This document shows positions 20,494 through 28,868 of a stretch of 64,000 nt of DNA, one piece after another. The position numbers and the translations under genes are program-made. Every line of letters starts with the position of its first letter. Position 1 is the stretch's first letter. Under the pieces are notes generated by a model. The model did not search any database. It was not told the origin of the DNA and was given only the letters and a program-made list of their open reading frames with translations. Source of the DNA: Trueperella bernardiae (GTDB taxonomy: Bacteria; Actinomycetota; Actinomycetes; Actinomycetales; Actinomycetaceae); contig NZ_LNIZ01000009.1 of NCBI RefSeq assembly GCF_001469025.1, positions 30,352 through 94,351 on the forward strand, given 5' to 3'.

Positions 20494-21426
20494 CTATTCC
20501 CCGCCTGCAGCCTTGTCTTCCTCGCGCACCTTCTTGGCCGCCTTGCGAGCCTTCTTGGCCGACTTGCGCTCATCCTTTGCGGCCTTCACGCGGTCCTTTT
20601 CCAGATTCACGGCGACGTCGTCGACATAAATGTACTTCGTGCGGTCGAGGCGCTGGTGGGCGTCCTGCTCGGCGATCGCCGGCCGCTTCGGCACCTCCAC
20701 CTTCTCCGGTTCAATGCGTTCCCAGGGGATCTCGTGCAGGATGTCGGAAATGACGTTGATGCGCGAACGCTTCTTATCCTCCGACTCGACCGTACGCCAG
20801 CGCGCCCACGGCGTGTCCGTGGCGGCGAACATGGCGTCCTTCGCCTGCGAGTATTCTTCCCAGCGGTTGATGGATTCGACGTCGATCGGCGACAGCTTCC
20901 AGCGTCTCATCGGGTCCGATGACCGCGACCTGAACCGCGCCTCCTGCTCCTCCGCCGACACGGAGAACCAGTACTTGAGGATGCGGATCCCGTCGTCGAC
21001 AAGCATGCGCTCAAACTCGGGCGCCTGCCGCAAGAAGCGGTGGTATTCCTCGGGCGAGGCGAAGCCCATCACGCGCTCGACGCCCGCGCGATTGTACCAG
21101 GACCGGTCGAAGATGACGATCTCGCCCGCCGCGGGCAGGTGCGCCACGTAGCGCTGGAAGTACCACTGCGTAGACTCGCGCTCGGTGGGCTTAGGCAACG
21201 CGACCACTCGCGCATGACGCGGGTTCAAGTACTGGGTGACGCGCTTAATCGCCGACCCCTTCCCCGCCGCGTCACGCCCCTCAAAAAGGATGACGATGCG
21301 CTCACCAGTGGCAATAACCCACTGCTGCATCTCCACGAGCTCTGCCTGCAGGCGGCGGAGCTCCTTGTCGTACGCGCGCGAGTCGAGCTTGGGGAGCTTT
21401 GTTGAGAGGGAATCGGTATCAGACAT
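20494..21426 (-). CDS. ppk2: polyphosphate kinase 2 family protein
   Basis: A 310-residue PPK2, which transfers phosphate between polyphosphate and nucleotides. Walker A is EGRDAAGKGSAI (49-60), Walker B/lid is IVIFDRSWYNRAGVERVMGF with Asp107, and the family segment KYWFSVSAEEQEARF follows. The C-terminus has a Lys/Ala-rich charged tail (KAAKDERKSAKKARKAAKK), perhaps for polyphosphate or membrane contact. The ATG at 21426 matches the family start; a GTG 33 bases upstream is also in frame. Sequence alone does not settle whether it favours GDP or ADP. Confidence 0.88.
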   Translation of the reverse strand: MSDTDSLSTKLPKLDSRAYDKELRRLQAELVEMQQWVIATGERIVILFEGRDAAGKGSAIKRVTQYLNPRHARVVALPKPTERESTQWYFQRYVAHLPAAGEIVIFDRSWYNRAGVERVMGFASPEEYHRFLRQAPEFERMLVDDGIRILKYWFSVSAEEQEARFRSRSSDPMRRWKLSPIDVESINRWEEYSQAKDAMFAATDTPWARWRTVESEDKKRSRINVISDILHEIPWERIEPEKVEVPKRPAIAEQDAHQRLDRTKYIYVDDVAVNLEKDRVKAAKDERKSAKKARKAAKKVREEDKAAGGE

Positions 21427-21467
21427 GCCCCAAGTGTACTCTTCGTCACTGTTTGCCACTGGCGTTT

Positions 21468-21484
21468 TTCACGACGCCGCCCGC
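21468..21484. repeat. 17-bp sequence repeated exactly at 23114-23130
   Basis: TTCACGACGCCGCCCGC occurs here and again at 23114-23130, both preceded by GGCGT so that a small GGCG...CGCC stem can form. A near copy lies at about 7636. The two exact copies flank the MATE gene. Confidence 0.5.
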
Positions 21485-21707
21485 GCCTTGCGCCCACACC
21501 CCACGTCGCGATCGTCCCGCTTTGCACCCACGCCCTCACCTCGCGCAGGGGCAGTCACCTCGCACGCCCCGGCGGGCTCACCGTGCCGCCCGCCCCACCC
21601 CCTGCCTCGCATCTCACATGGACAAACCCTTATTTCCCAACGGCAAAGAATGGTACGATTTTTGACGGTTTTTGAGGATTGTAATTGCGCCGTCGGGAAA
21701 GACGAGT

Positions 21708-23102
21708 ATGGCTAAAGAACTGACGCATGGTCATGAGGGCAAGCTGATTTTGCTTTTTATGCTTCCCCTGCTTGCGGGGAACCTCTTCCAGCAGCTGTAC
21801 AACATTTCGGACACGTTCATCGTGGGACGCACGCTCGGCGCGGATGCGGTGGCGGCGGTCGGCTCGGTCGGCACCCTGTTCTTCCTAGTGATGGGCTTTG
21901 CCCAGTCGGCCACGGTGGGCATGACGATCCCGATGTCGCGCCACTTTGGTGCCCAGCGCCTGCCGGCTCTGCGCCGGAATTTCGCCACGTCGATCGTTTT
22001 GTCGGCGATCATGGCGCTTGTCATCACGGTTCCGGCGGTGGCCTTTTCCGGTGACATCTTGCGCCTCATGAACACCCCCGCCGACATCCTCCCCGACGCC
22101 ACCTACTACCTCCAGGTCCTGTTCGCGGGCCTGGCCTTCACGGTGTTTTACAACCTGCTGGCCAACGCAATCCGCGCGATCGGCGATTCGACCACCCCAC
22201 TGTTGTTCCTCGTCATGGCCGCCACGCTCAACATCGTGCTCGACCTCGTCTTCATCCTCTACGTTGGCATGGGCGTGGAGGGCGCGGCGCTGGCCACGGT
22301 GATCGCCCAGGGCCTGTCGGTGGTGGCGTGCGCGATCTACATTCAGACCCGCATCCCGATCCTGCGCATCAGCGGGGCCGACTTCCGCATCCTCAAGGTC
22401 GAGGCCCTCGAGCAGTTGCGCCTCGGCATCCCCATGGGCTTCCAGACCTCCGTCATTGCCCTCGGCCTCATCGTCATCCAGATCGCGCTCAACGGGCACG
22501 GCGCCGCCGCGATCGCCGCCTACACGGTCGCCCAGCGAATCGAGCAGCTGGCCATGTTCCCCTTCGTCTCCTTCGGGATCGCGGCTGGCGTCTTCGTGGC
22601 GCAGAACTACGGCGCGGGCAAGATGGAGCGCATGTGGGTGGGCATCAGCCAGGCGATTTACATGTCGCTTGCCTACGCCGCCATCATCGGCACGCTCATC
22701 CTCGTCTTCCAGCACGAGGTGATCAGCGCCTTCTTCGGCTCCGGCCTCACCGACGAAATCCTCCGCCTCGGCTCCATCTACCTGTGGGTGACCGTACCGT
22801 TCTACCCGTTCCTCACGATCCTGTTCGTCAACCGTTACTCGCTGCAGTCGCTGGGCAACGCGCTGGTCCCCACGCTGGCCGGTTTAATCGAGATGGGCGC
22901 CCGCGTGGCCACGGCGCTGTTCATCGCCCCGGTCTACGGTTTCGTCGGGATCGTCGTGTGCCATCCACTCGCGTGGATCGGCGCGTTCCTTATCCTCACG
23001 CTTGCCATTCGGAAGAAGAAGCGCGAACTGACCGCTTCGGTAGAATCGCCTTATTTCCATGTCCAGGTGGCGGAGGCCGAATGTGAGGTCGCACCCTGCT
23101 GA
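21708..23102 (+). CDS. MATE family multidrug/metabolite efflux transporter
   Basis: A 464-residue polytopic protein with about 12 membrane helices in two related halves. The N-terminal signature LAGNLFQQLYNISDTFIVGRTLGADAVAAVGS is typical of the NorM/DinF-type MATE superfamily, which exports cationic compounds against H+ or Na+. The ATG at 21708 is preceded by a GGGAAAGACGAG purine stretch. The 248-bp gap to the divergent ppk2 gene contains a possible -10 (TACGAT at 21655). The substrate is unknown. Confidence 0.9.
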   Translation: MAKELTHGHEGKLILLFMLPLLAGNLFQQLYNISDTFIVGRTLGADAVAAVGSVGTLFFLVMGFAQSATVGMTIPMSRHFGAQRLPALRRNFATSIVLSAIMALVITVPAVAFSGDILRLMNTPADILPDATYYLQVLFAGLAFTVFYNLLANAIRAIGDSTTPLLFLVMAATLNIVLDLVFILYVGMGVEGAALATVIAQGLSVVACAIYIQTRIPILRISGADFRILKVEALEQLRLGIPMGFQTSVIALGLIVIQIALNGHGAAAIAAYTVAQRIEQLAMFPFVSFGIAAGVFVAQNYGAGKMERMWVGISQAIYMSLAYAAIIGTLILVFQHEVISAFFGSGLTDEILRLGSIYLWVTVPFYPFLTILFVNRYSLQSLGNALVPTLAGLIEMGARVATALFIAPVYGFVGIVVCHPLAWIGAFLILTLAIRKKKRELTASVESPYFHVQVAEAECEVAPC

Positions 23103-23232
23103 CGCCCCGGGCGTTCACGACGCCGCCCGCCCCGCTGACCGCCGCCCCTAATAAGCCACACACCCTGGGCATGAGGACGCGCACGCCCCCGTTCCTTATA
23201 ATGGCTGAGATTGGCCAACCCGAGGAGCGAGC

Positions 23233-24285
23233 ATGCCACATGCCCTGACCAGCACTGACGACGCCGCGCGCCTCCTCACCCGCCACTCCGCGCTCGCTTA
23301 CCCGATGCTGCGGGAGATCGGGATCGATCCGGCGGCGGTCAAGCGCGTCTCCGGCATCGACCGCCTGGGCAATCTCACCGCGCGCCGCACCGCCACGAGC
23401 CTGGTGCTCGGTCCGCTCTCCTCTCTGCTTGCCGATTCTCCGACCACGCCCGCCACCCTCCCCACCGACCTTCGCGACACCCTAGCCACCGACCTCCGCC
23501 GCCTCATCACCACCCGCCAACACCTCATGTTTGCCTTGGTCCCGGCCGAGCGGCTGGCCGCCCTTCAGGTGTTCTTCGGCGCCGACCCCTCCCACGCGGA
23601 GACCCACCTCCTCCAGCCACTGAGCGATTCCTTCCTCCCTTCGGCCCTCAAATTTGTCAGGGCCGGGTCCCTCTCCCCCGAGCTCGCCGAGCGCTACCTC
23701 GGAGGGGTGGATCGGCCTCACGTGGTGGTCGGGATGAGTCCGTCGGCGTGGTTGCGGGCGTGGGCCGCGGGCACCCCCGACCAGCAAGAGTTTGTGCGAA
23801 TGGCGTTCGTGGGCGAGGAATCGTCGACGATCAGCTCGCACAACTACCGGGCGCTGCGCGAGGTCGGAGCACGGGTGGTGCCGTCGTCGCGGCTGTACCG
23901 CGCGTTGCACAGCCCCACGTTTTGGGCCTACCTGGTGGTCTTCATCTACTCGACGCTACGCGCGCTGCCAGCCACGTTCGTACCGCACTTCCACGGCAGC
24001 GTGCTGCTGCTGTGGACGATGGATGTGGTGACGGCGATCCCCTACACGTGGGGGCTGGTCGCGTTCTTCACCGCGCACAAGACCTGGGTGCGGGTGACCG
24101 GGTTTGCCGTCACGCTCATCACGTTCATCGCGCCCTACATCTACTTCTGGTCGCATGGACGCGGGTATTCGTGGTGGGTGCACGGCGTCGTGGGGGCGAT
24201 GATCGCCGGCGCCCTCCTGTATGAGGGCTTCAACTACCTTCGCGACCGCGCGGTCGCCGCCGGCCTGCGCCACTCCCGTCTCTAG
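23233..24285 (+). CDS. membrane protein of unknown function
   Basis: A 350-residue protein not recognised as any named family. The N-terminal 220 residues are soluble-looking, rich in Ala, Leu and Arg. The C-terminal 130 residues contain four predicted membrane helices (FWAYLVVFIYSTLRAL, VLLLWTMDVVTAIPYTWGLV, VTGFAVTLITFIAPYIYFW, VVGAMIAGALLYEGF). The ATG at 23233 has GAGGAGCGAGC directly before it. It stands alone between the MATE gene and the convergent pcs-like gene. No function is claimed. Confidence 0.7.
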   Translation: MPHALTSTDDAARLLTRHSALAYPMLREIGIDPAAVKRVSGIDRLGNLTARRTATSLVLGPLSSLLADSPTTPATLPTDLRDTLATDLRRLITTRQHLMFALVPAERLAALQVFFGADPSHAETHLLQPLSDSFLPSALKFVRAGSLSPELAERYLGGVDRPHVVVGMSPSAWLRAWAAGTPDQQEFVRMAFVGEESSTISSHNYRALREVGARVVPSSRLYRALHSPTFWAYLVVFIYSTLRALPATFVPHFHGSVLLLWTMDVVTAIPYTWGLVAFFTAHKTWVRVTGFAVTLITFIAPYIYFWSHGRGYSWWVHGVVGAMIAGALLYEGFNYLRDRAVAAGLRHSRL

Positions 24286-24338
24286 CCGCCGCCCGACGCC
24301 GCCCCCGAGCTATGCGGCTCAGGCGGCGCTCCGGCGGG

Positions 24339-25127
24339 CTATGCGGAGGCCGCGCGCCCCGGGCGCCGCGGCCGATCCGGCCCCGTCACCGTACGGATCA
24401 CGCCCGTGCCGATGAACCACCCGCCCGAGACCCAGAACGTCACCAGTAGCCACATCGGCTGATGTGGGAACACCACCACCAGCCAGCCCGTGGCCGCGAT
24501 CCACACGAAGATCGACGCCAAATTCAGCACCATGAAACGCTTCACTCTGAACGGGTGCGTCCAGTAGAACGGCACGATCGTCAGCACAATAAACAGGGTC
24601 ACCCAGAAGATGTTCGTCGCCTGCCCCAGCTGGAGCACGTATAGGATGACGGCCACGATGTTCCACGCCGCCGGGAAGCCGTAGAAGTAATAGTCGACCG
24701 ACTTCCAGTTCTCGTTCGCGTAACACAGTGTCGACGACGTCAAAATCAGCACCGTCAACACCCCCGCCAGCGGCTTCGGCCCCAGGTCCAGCTGGGTGTA
24801 CATGAAGATCGCGGGGATGAAGGTCCAGGTGATGTAGTCGATCGCGATGTCGAGGATCCCGCCGTCGAACCACGGCAACACCTCGCGCACGCGATACCGC
24901 CGGGCGAAGAACCCGTCCACGCCATCCACGATCAGCGCCACCCCAAGCCACAGCCACATCCACGCGATCTGCCGGTCGATGAGCGCGAGCGTGGCGAGCG
25001 CAGCGAACGCCATCCCCGACATCGTAAAAATATGCACCAGCCAGGCACGCACCCGGTCCGGAAGTGGGGCTATCGCCTCGGGCGCGATCGAACGGGCGCG
25101 GCGAGGCGCAGAATGGTCAGTAGGCAT
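24339..25127 (-). CDS. pcs: phosphatidylcholine synthase-like CDP-alcohol phosphatidyltransferase
   Basis: A 262-residue membrane protein with about eight helices. The CDP-alcohol phosphotransferase motif is present as DGFFAR, then G-I-L-D-I-A-I-D within FDGGILDIAIDY, giving the metal-binding Asp set. Overall pattern (SVDYYFYGFPAAWNIVAVILYV, YWTHPFRVKRFM) matches Pcs, which condenses CDP-diacylglycerol with choline to form phosphatidylcholine. In host-associated bacteria choline would be scavenged. The ATG at 25127 follows AAAAGGACC. The C-terminal 20 residues are basic. Assignment to Pcs rather than another CDP-alcohol transferase is good but not certain. Confidence 0.8.
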   Translation of the reverse strand: MPTDHSAPRRARSIAPEAIAPLPDRVRAWLVHIFTMSGMAFAALATLALIDRQIAWMWLWLGVALIVDGVDGFFARRYRVREVLPWFDGGILDIAIDYITWTFIPAIFMYTQLDLGPKPLAGVLTVLILTSSTLCYANENWKSVDYYFYGFPAAWNIVAVILYVLQLGQATNIFWVTLFIVLTIVPFYWTHPFRVKRFMVLNLASIFVWIAATGWLVVVFPHQPMWLLVTFWVSGGWFIGTGVIRTVTGPDRPRRPGRAASA

Positions 25128-25154
25128 GGACGGTCCTTTTGTGCAACGGCGTGT

Positions 25155-25164
25155 TTGTGCACAA
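25155..25164. promoter_or_regulatory. palindrome and possible promoter upstream of pcs
   Basis: TTGTGCACAA is a perfect 10-bp palindrome 28 bases before the pcs start. On the minus strand a CAATAAT -10-like box overlaps it at its upstream side, with TTATCG about 18 bases earlier. A regulator could bind across the start point. This is inference from the sequence only. Confidence 0.3.
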
Positions 25165-25171
25165 TTATTGC

Positions 25172-26176
25172 CTAACTTGCCTCACCCTCGATAACCCGAT
25201 CTCGTACCGCGGTTGGACGCGGGCCCGCGTCCTCGAGAAGGTGGGCGACGACGTCGGCAAACACCGGGTCGTCATTCATCGGCGGCACGCGCACGAAGTG
25301 CGTCCCGCCTGCGCTTTCGAACGCCTCGCGGTTGAGGACGTCGAGCTCATCGAGGGTCTCGATGCAGTCGGCGAGGAACCCGGGGGTGGCCAGCACAACA
25401 CTGGTGACACCCTGGCCGGGCAGCGCGCCCATCGTGTCGATTGTGGCGGGCTCGAGCCATTTGCCGGGCCCGAACTTGGACTGGTACGTGGTCACGACGG
25501 CGTTGCTCACCCCGCGCCTGCGCAACCCCTCCTCGATCGCGAACGTGGTGGCCTCGCACTGCGTGGCGTACTCGTGGGGGCGGTGGACGCGGCGCTCGGG
25601 CACGCCGTGGTAGGACAGCAGGATGCGAGCACGCTCCGGGGTGGGAAGGGCGGCGACGGCAGCCGCGATCTTCTCCGCATGCCAGTCCACAAAGTGCCCC
25701 TGGGCCGGCCACGGGCCGATCATCCGCACCCGGGTCTCGGGCGAGGCGGCCTGCCACGCCCGCACCTGCTGCACGATCGACCCCGTGTTCGACGGCGCCC
25801 ACTGCGGGTACAGCGGCAACACGGTCACATCCCGCATGCCCTCCCGGGCGAACGCGTCCAGCTCCTGCGCGATCGACGGCTTCGTGTACGTCATCGCGTA
25901 GCGCACCTCCCACGGCAACGCCTCCGCGAGCAGGTCGCGCTGCTGGCGCGTGATCACGACGAGCGGCGAGCCTTCCTCCGTCCAAATCGTCTCGTACAGC
26001 GCGCCCGACTTTGCGGGGCGCGTACGCAGGATGATCCCGCGCAGAATAGGTAGCCAGAGGGCGCGCGGGAAATCGATCACGTCGGGGTCGGACAGGAAGT
26101 CGTCAAGGAAGGTGGCCACGTCCGCGCGCGACGGCGAATCGGGCGTACCAAGGTTGACGAGCAAAAGACCGGGCAT
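25172..26176 (-). CDS. hemH: ferrochelatase, E. coli (HemH) type
   Basis: A 334-residue enzyme inserting Fe2+ into a porphyrin. The conserved N-terminus LLLVNLGTPDSPSRADV, the LYETIWTEEGSPL segment, catalytic His190 in LLSYHGVPER, and Glu273 in FLADCIETLDEL are present. These features follow the proteobacterial protoporphyrin ferrochelatase pattern rather than the coproporphyrin ferrochelatase (CpfC) usual in Actinobacteria. The pcs-like gene follows 44 bases downstream on the same strand. No other heme genes lie nearby, so it may work on an imported porphyrin; that is inference. Confidence 0.9.
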   Translation of the reverse strand: MPGLLLVNLGTPDSPSRADVATFLDDFLSDPDVIDFPRALWLPILRGIILRTRPAKSGALYETIWTEEGSPLVVITRQQRDLLAEALPWEVRYAMTYTKPSIAQELDAFAREGMRDVTVLPLYPQWAPSNTGSIVQQVRAWQAASPETRVRMIGPWPAQGHFVDWHAEKIAAAVAALPTPERARILLSYHGVPERRVHRPHEYATQCEATTFAIEEGLRRRGVSNAVVTTYQSKFGPGKWLEPATIDTMGALPGQGVTSVVLATPGFLADCIETLDELDVLNREAFESAGGTHFVRVPPMNDDPVFADVVAHLLEDAGPRPTAVRDRVIEGEAS

Positions 26177-26261
26177 GGCATCTAACCTAGCCTATGCGCC
26201 GAGCAGATCTCACGTGCACGGCAACCAGCCGGCCGGGTGCCTTGTCTCAGCCTCGACGGAT

Positions 26262-26329
26262 AATTTGCGGGACGATCTGGGCCAGGTCTGCACATATATG
26301 CAGGTGGGACTCAAGTCGTCCCGCAAATT
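26262..26329. repeat. R4 inverted-repeat element
   Basis: AATTTGCGGGACGA at 26262 is matched exactly by TCGTCCCGCAAATT ending at 26329, a 14-bp terminal inverted repeat. An inner CTGCA-CATATA-TGCAG hairpin sits at the centre. The outer GGACGA/TCGTCC and central CATATA recall R3, but the rest differs. One copy is seen in this window. Confidence 0.8.
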
Positions 26330-26362
26330 TCGCTTGGCCGGGGTAACCGGCGCCGGGCGGCG

Positions 26363-27334
26363 TTAGAACAGCTCGTCGATGGAGGCCTTGAGGCCGGCGT
26401 CGTCATCCAGAGACTCGAGGGCCTTGAGCGCCCCGAGGTTCTCCTCCAGCTGCTTAACTGAGGACGCGCCCAAGATCACCGTGGACACGTGCGGGTTGGC
26501 GGCCACCCAGCCGAGGGCTAGCTGGCCGGTGCTCACGCCGAGGTCGGCGGCGATCTTGGCGAGCTCGCGCACCTGGTCGCGCGACTTTTCGGCGCCAGCG
26601 CGCAGGTAGTCGTGGCCCTCGAGCGTGGCGCGCGAACCTTCCGGGATCCCGTCCACGTACTTGCCCGTGAGGATGCCACCCGCCAGCGGCGACCACGTGG
26701 TCAGCCCCAGGCCGAGGTCCTCGTACAGGCGGGCGTACTCGTTTTCCACCCGGTCGCGGTGGAGGAGGTTGTACTGCGGCTGCTCCATGACGGGCTTGCG
26801 CAGGTTGCGCTTGTCGGCGATTTCCCACGCCGCGCGGATCTCATCCGCGCTCCACTCCGAGGTGCCCCAGTACAGGGCCTTGCCCGACTCCACGATGTCG
26901 CTCATCGCATACACCGTCTCCTCGATCGGCGTGTTCGGGTCCGGCCGGTGGCAGTAGGCCAGGTCCACGAAGTCGAGGCCGAGCCGCTCGAGCGAGCCGT
27001 CAATGGCCTGCATGAGGTACTTGCGATTGAGGGTGTAGTGCATGTTCGGCATCTCGCCGTTGATGCCCCAGTAGAACTTGGTGGAAATGACGTACTCGTG
27101 GCGCTTCCACCCCAGCTCGCGGATGGCCTCGCCCATGATCTGCTCCGACTTGCCGCCGGCGTAGACCTCAGCGTTGTCGAAGAAGTTGACCCCGGCGTCG
27201 GCGGCGGCCTGCAGCTGCTCCTTGGCAAGCCCGGTGTCCACCTGCCCGCCGAACGTGACCCAGGAGCCGAAGCTGAACTGGGAAACCTGAAGACCTGCAG
27301 ATCCAAGCCGGTTATATGGCATTTGTTTACTCAT
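26363..27334 (-). CDS. aldo/keto reductase, Kv-beta/YghZ type
   Basis: A 323-residue NADPH-dependent reductase with a TIM-barrel fold. The motif [21 protein letters not shown] holds the catalytic Asp/Tyr pair, followed by VISTKFYWG with the catalytic Lys and [16 protein letters not shown], where Cys-His replaces the more common His. The cofactor-binding [12 protein letters not shown] lies near the C-terminus. It resembles potassium-channel beta-subunit and YghZ relatives. The ATG at 27334 is favoured by homology, though the frame continues to 27454 and no strong ribosome site is seen. The substrate is unknown. Confidence 0.85.
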   Translation of the reverse strand: MSKQMPYNRLGSAGLQVSQFSFGSWVTFGGQVDTGLAKEQLQAAADAGVNFFDNAEVYAGGKSEQIMGEAIRELGWKRHEYVISTKFYWGINGEMPNMHYTLNRKYLMQAIDGSLERLGLDFVDLAYCHRPDPNTPIEETVYAMSDIVESGKALYWGTSEWSADEIRAAWEIADKRNLRKPVMEQPQYNLLHRDRVENEYARLYEDLGLGLTTWSPLAGGILTGKYVDGIPEGSRATLEGHDYLRAGAEKSRDQVRELAKIAADLGVSTGQLALGWVAANPHVSTVILGASSVKQLEENLGALKALESLDDDAGLKASIDELF

Positions 27335-27646
27335 GTACCCGAGTTTAATCGCCGCCTCGGACCCTGCCCGCTCCGATTGCGCCGAGGGTGGAAGGACTCC
27401 CCCGGCCCCGGCCGGCCTGGGCTGCTGATCCGCCGGCACCCCGGAGCCCGACACAACTCGTGAACCTGAGGCCCACCAGGCCCGTATAGCAATCGCTAGC
27501 CGGTATATTCACGAGTTCTGCCGGGGCTGCCAGTTATCACGATTTCTTTTAGTGTCGGCGAACACCTACGAGCGGTTCGGGTTCGGGTCCGCATAGCGGG
27601 AAGGAGTATAGTTGCGCACGGCTTATACTCAGCAGAACGGAATACC
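27335..27646. other. 312-bp divergent gap holding R1 copy B
   Basis: This gap lies between the aldo/keto reductase and lipoprotein genes. It carries R1 copy B and, near 27600-27635, an AT-richer stretch with TATAGT and TATACT hexamers that may include the lipoprotein promoter. No gene was recognised. Confidence 0.4.
27447..27524 (+). repeat. R1 dispersed inverted-repeat element, copy B
   Basis: The 55-bp core is 27459-27513 (CGTGAA to TTCACG). Here the inverted repeat extends outward: CCCGACACAACTCGTGAA on the left is complementary, apart from two positions, to TTCACGAGTTCTGCCGGG on the right. Confidence 0.88.
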
Positions 27647-28075
27647 ATGAAGAAGATCCTTGCGACCATCACCATTGCACTCGCCCTCGCCGGCTGTTCG
27701 GACTCGACAAGCTCCAACGAGACCACCAAGCCCACCCCCGAGGTGACCCGCACCCTGTCAGGCACGTACAACTCAGTGGCCGAGCTGCGCGACGCCGCCG
27801 TGGACGCCGGCTACACCTGCGACAACTGGACCGACGGCGAGTGGAACCAGGGCACCTGCTCCGAGGCCGACTTCTTCGCCGTGTTCACCAACCAGGGCTC
27901 CCGCTCGGCTTACATCCACAAGGCGCAGGCCGCGGGCGAGTCTTTCACCGCGCTGGTGGGCGACAACTGGTACATCGCCGGCGACGAGGCCGCGCTCAAG
28001 GAGCTCGAGGGCAAGCTCGACGGCACGGTCGAGCAGGTTGAGGCCGCCGCTCCCGCCGACGAAGAGTCCAACTAA
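27647..28075 (+). CDS. small lipoprotein of unknown function
   Basis: A 142-residue secreted protein with a lipoprotein signal peptide: MKKILATITIALALAGC, lipobox cysteine at residue 17. A Ser/Thr-rich spacer is followed by a compact domain with two cysteines (GYTCDNW and NQGTCSEADFF) that may pair, and a stretch VGDNWYIAGDEAALKELEGKL. The fold suggests a small extracellular domain found in many actinobacterial lipoproteins. No function is known. It is a single gene, convergent with aroD. Confidence 0.75.
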   Translation: MKKILATITIALALAGCSDSTSSNETTKPTPEVTRTLSGTYNSVAELRDAAVDAGYTCDNWTDGEWNQGTCSEADFFAVFTNQGSRSAYIHKAQAAGESFTALVGDNWYIAGDEAALKELEGKLDGTVEQVEAAAPADEESN

Positions 28076-28103
28076 CGCCCAGCGCCCGGCACGCGGGCAA
28101 GAA

Positions 28104-28868
28104 TTACATATCGCCTGAATCAGCGCCTCCGAGCACCGCTCGGAGGCGCTCGATTGTGGGCTGTCCAGGCGCAGTCGACGCGCCGGCGGTGGCGAATGTG
28201 GCCACGGACCCGTAGGCGTGCCCTTCGAACCGAGATCGGATCCCGGCCTCCCCCATCGCGATCGTGATGAGCGGCCGGCCTGACTCTTCCGCCACCTGCT
28301 TCGTGACCTCGAGCAGCCGCGCCGTGTCCTCCTCGCTGTGGGCCATGACGGCCAGCTTCGGTATCGCGTTTTGCACGGCCAGCATGTCTTCGAGCATGAG
28401 GTACATGACCTCCGCGTCCGGGGTGTCCTGCCATTCGTGGTGCGACACGACCGCCGTGTACCCCAGCTCCGCCGCCCGCGCGGCCAGCTCCGCCGTGGCC
28501 TCCGAGGCGAACTCGAGGTCCAACCCCACGCGGTCGGCGGAAATCGCCTCCTGCATGAGGATGTCGAGGATCGTGGCCAGCAGCACCCGGTACCGGAACG
28601 GGGTGAGCTCCACCTCCCCGCCCTGGCCCAGAGTGCGGAACGTGATGAGCACCGGCACGGACAGTCCAGCATACAGGTCACGCAGGAGGTCGCGCGCAAT
28701 CGCGTCGATATCCGTGCCCGGGTGTGCAGCCAGCAGGTAGTCGGCGCGGAGCTCGACGACGTCGGCCCCCGCCTTCTCGCACTCCCTCGCCTCCTCGAGG
28801 ATCACCTGCGGGGTGGTTCCCACCACCGGCACGATGATCGCCGGGCGGCCTTCCTGGTTGAAGATCAC
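28104..28868 (-). CDS. aroD: type I 3-dehydroquinate dehydratase
   Basis: A 254-residue enzyme that converts 3-dehydroquinate to 3-dehydroshikimate in the shikimate pathway. Type I hallmarks are visible: VELRADYL, catalytic His at 143/144 in VVSHHEWQDTP, the Schiff-base Lys171 in AIPKLAVMAHS, and the C-terminal MGEAGIRSRF and STAPGQ motifs. Its start overlaps the stop of the TPR gene by four bases, so it is translationally coupled to the VWA/MoxR operon rather than to other aromatic-pathway genes. Confidence 0.93.
   Translation of the reverse strand: MIFNQEGRPAIIVPVVGTTPQVILEEARECEKAGADVVELRADYLLAAHPGTDIDAIARDLLRDLYAGLSVPVLITFRTLGQGGEVELTPFRYRVLLATILDILMQEAISADRVGLDLEFASEATAELAARAAELGYTAVVSHHEWQDTPDAEVMYLMLEDMLAVQNAIPKLAVMAHSEEDTARLLEVTKQVAEESGRPLITIAMGEAGIRSRFEGHAYGSVATFATAGASTAPGQPTIERLRAVLGGADSGDM

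Noticed and set aside
21600..21707. A guanidine or similar riboswitch before the MATE gene
   Set aside because: MATE genes can carry such leaders, but no recognisable conserved core or paired ACGR loops were found in the 100 bases upstream.
27496..27771. A 91-codon minus-strand frame upstream of and across the lipoprotein start
   Set aside because: It is antisense to the lipoprotein signal-peptide region, with no ribosome site or similarity.
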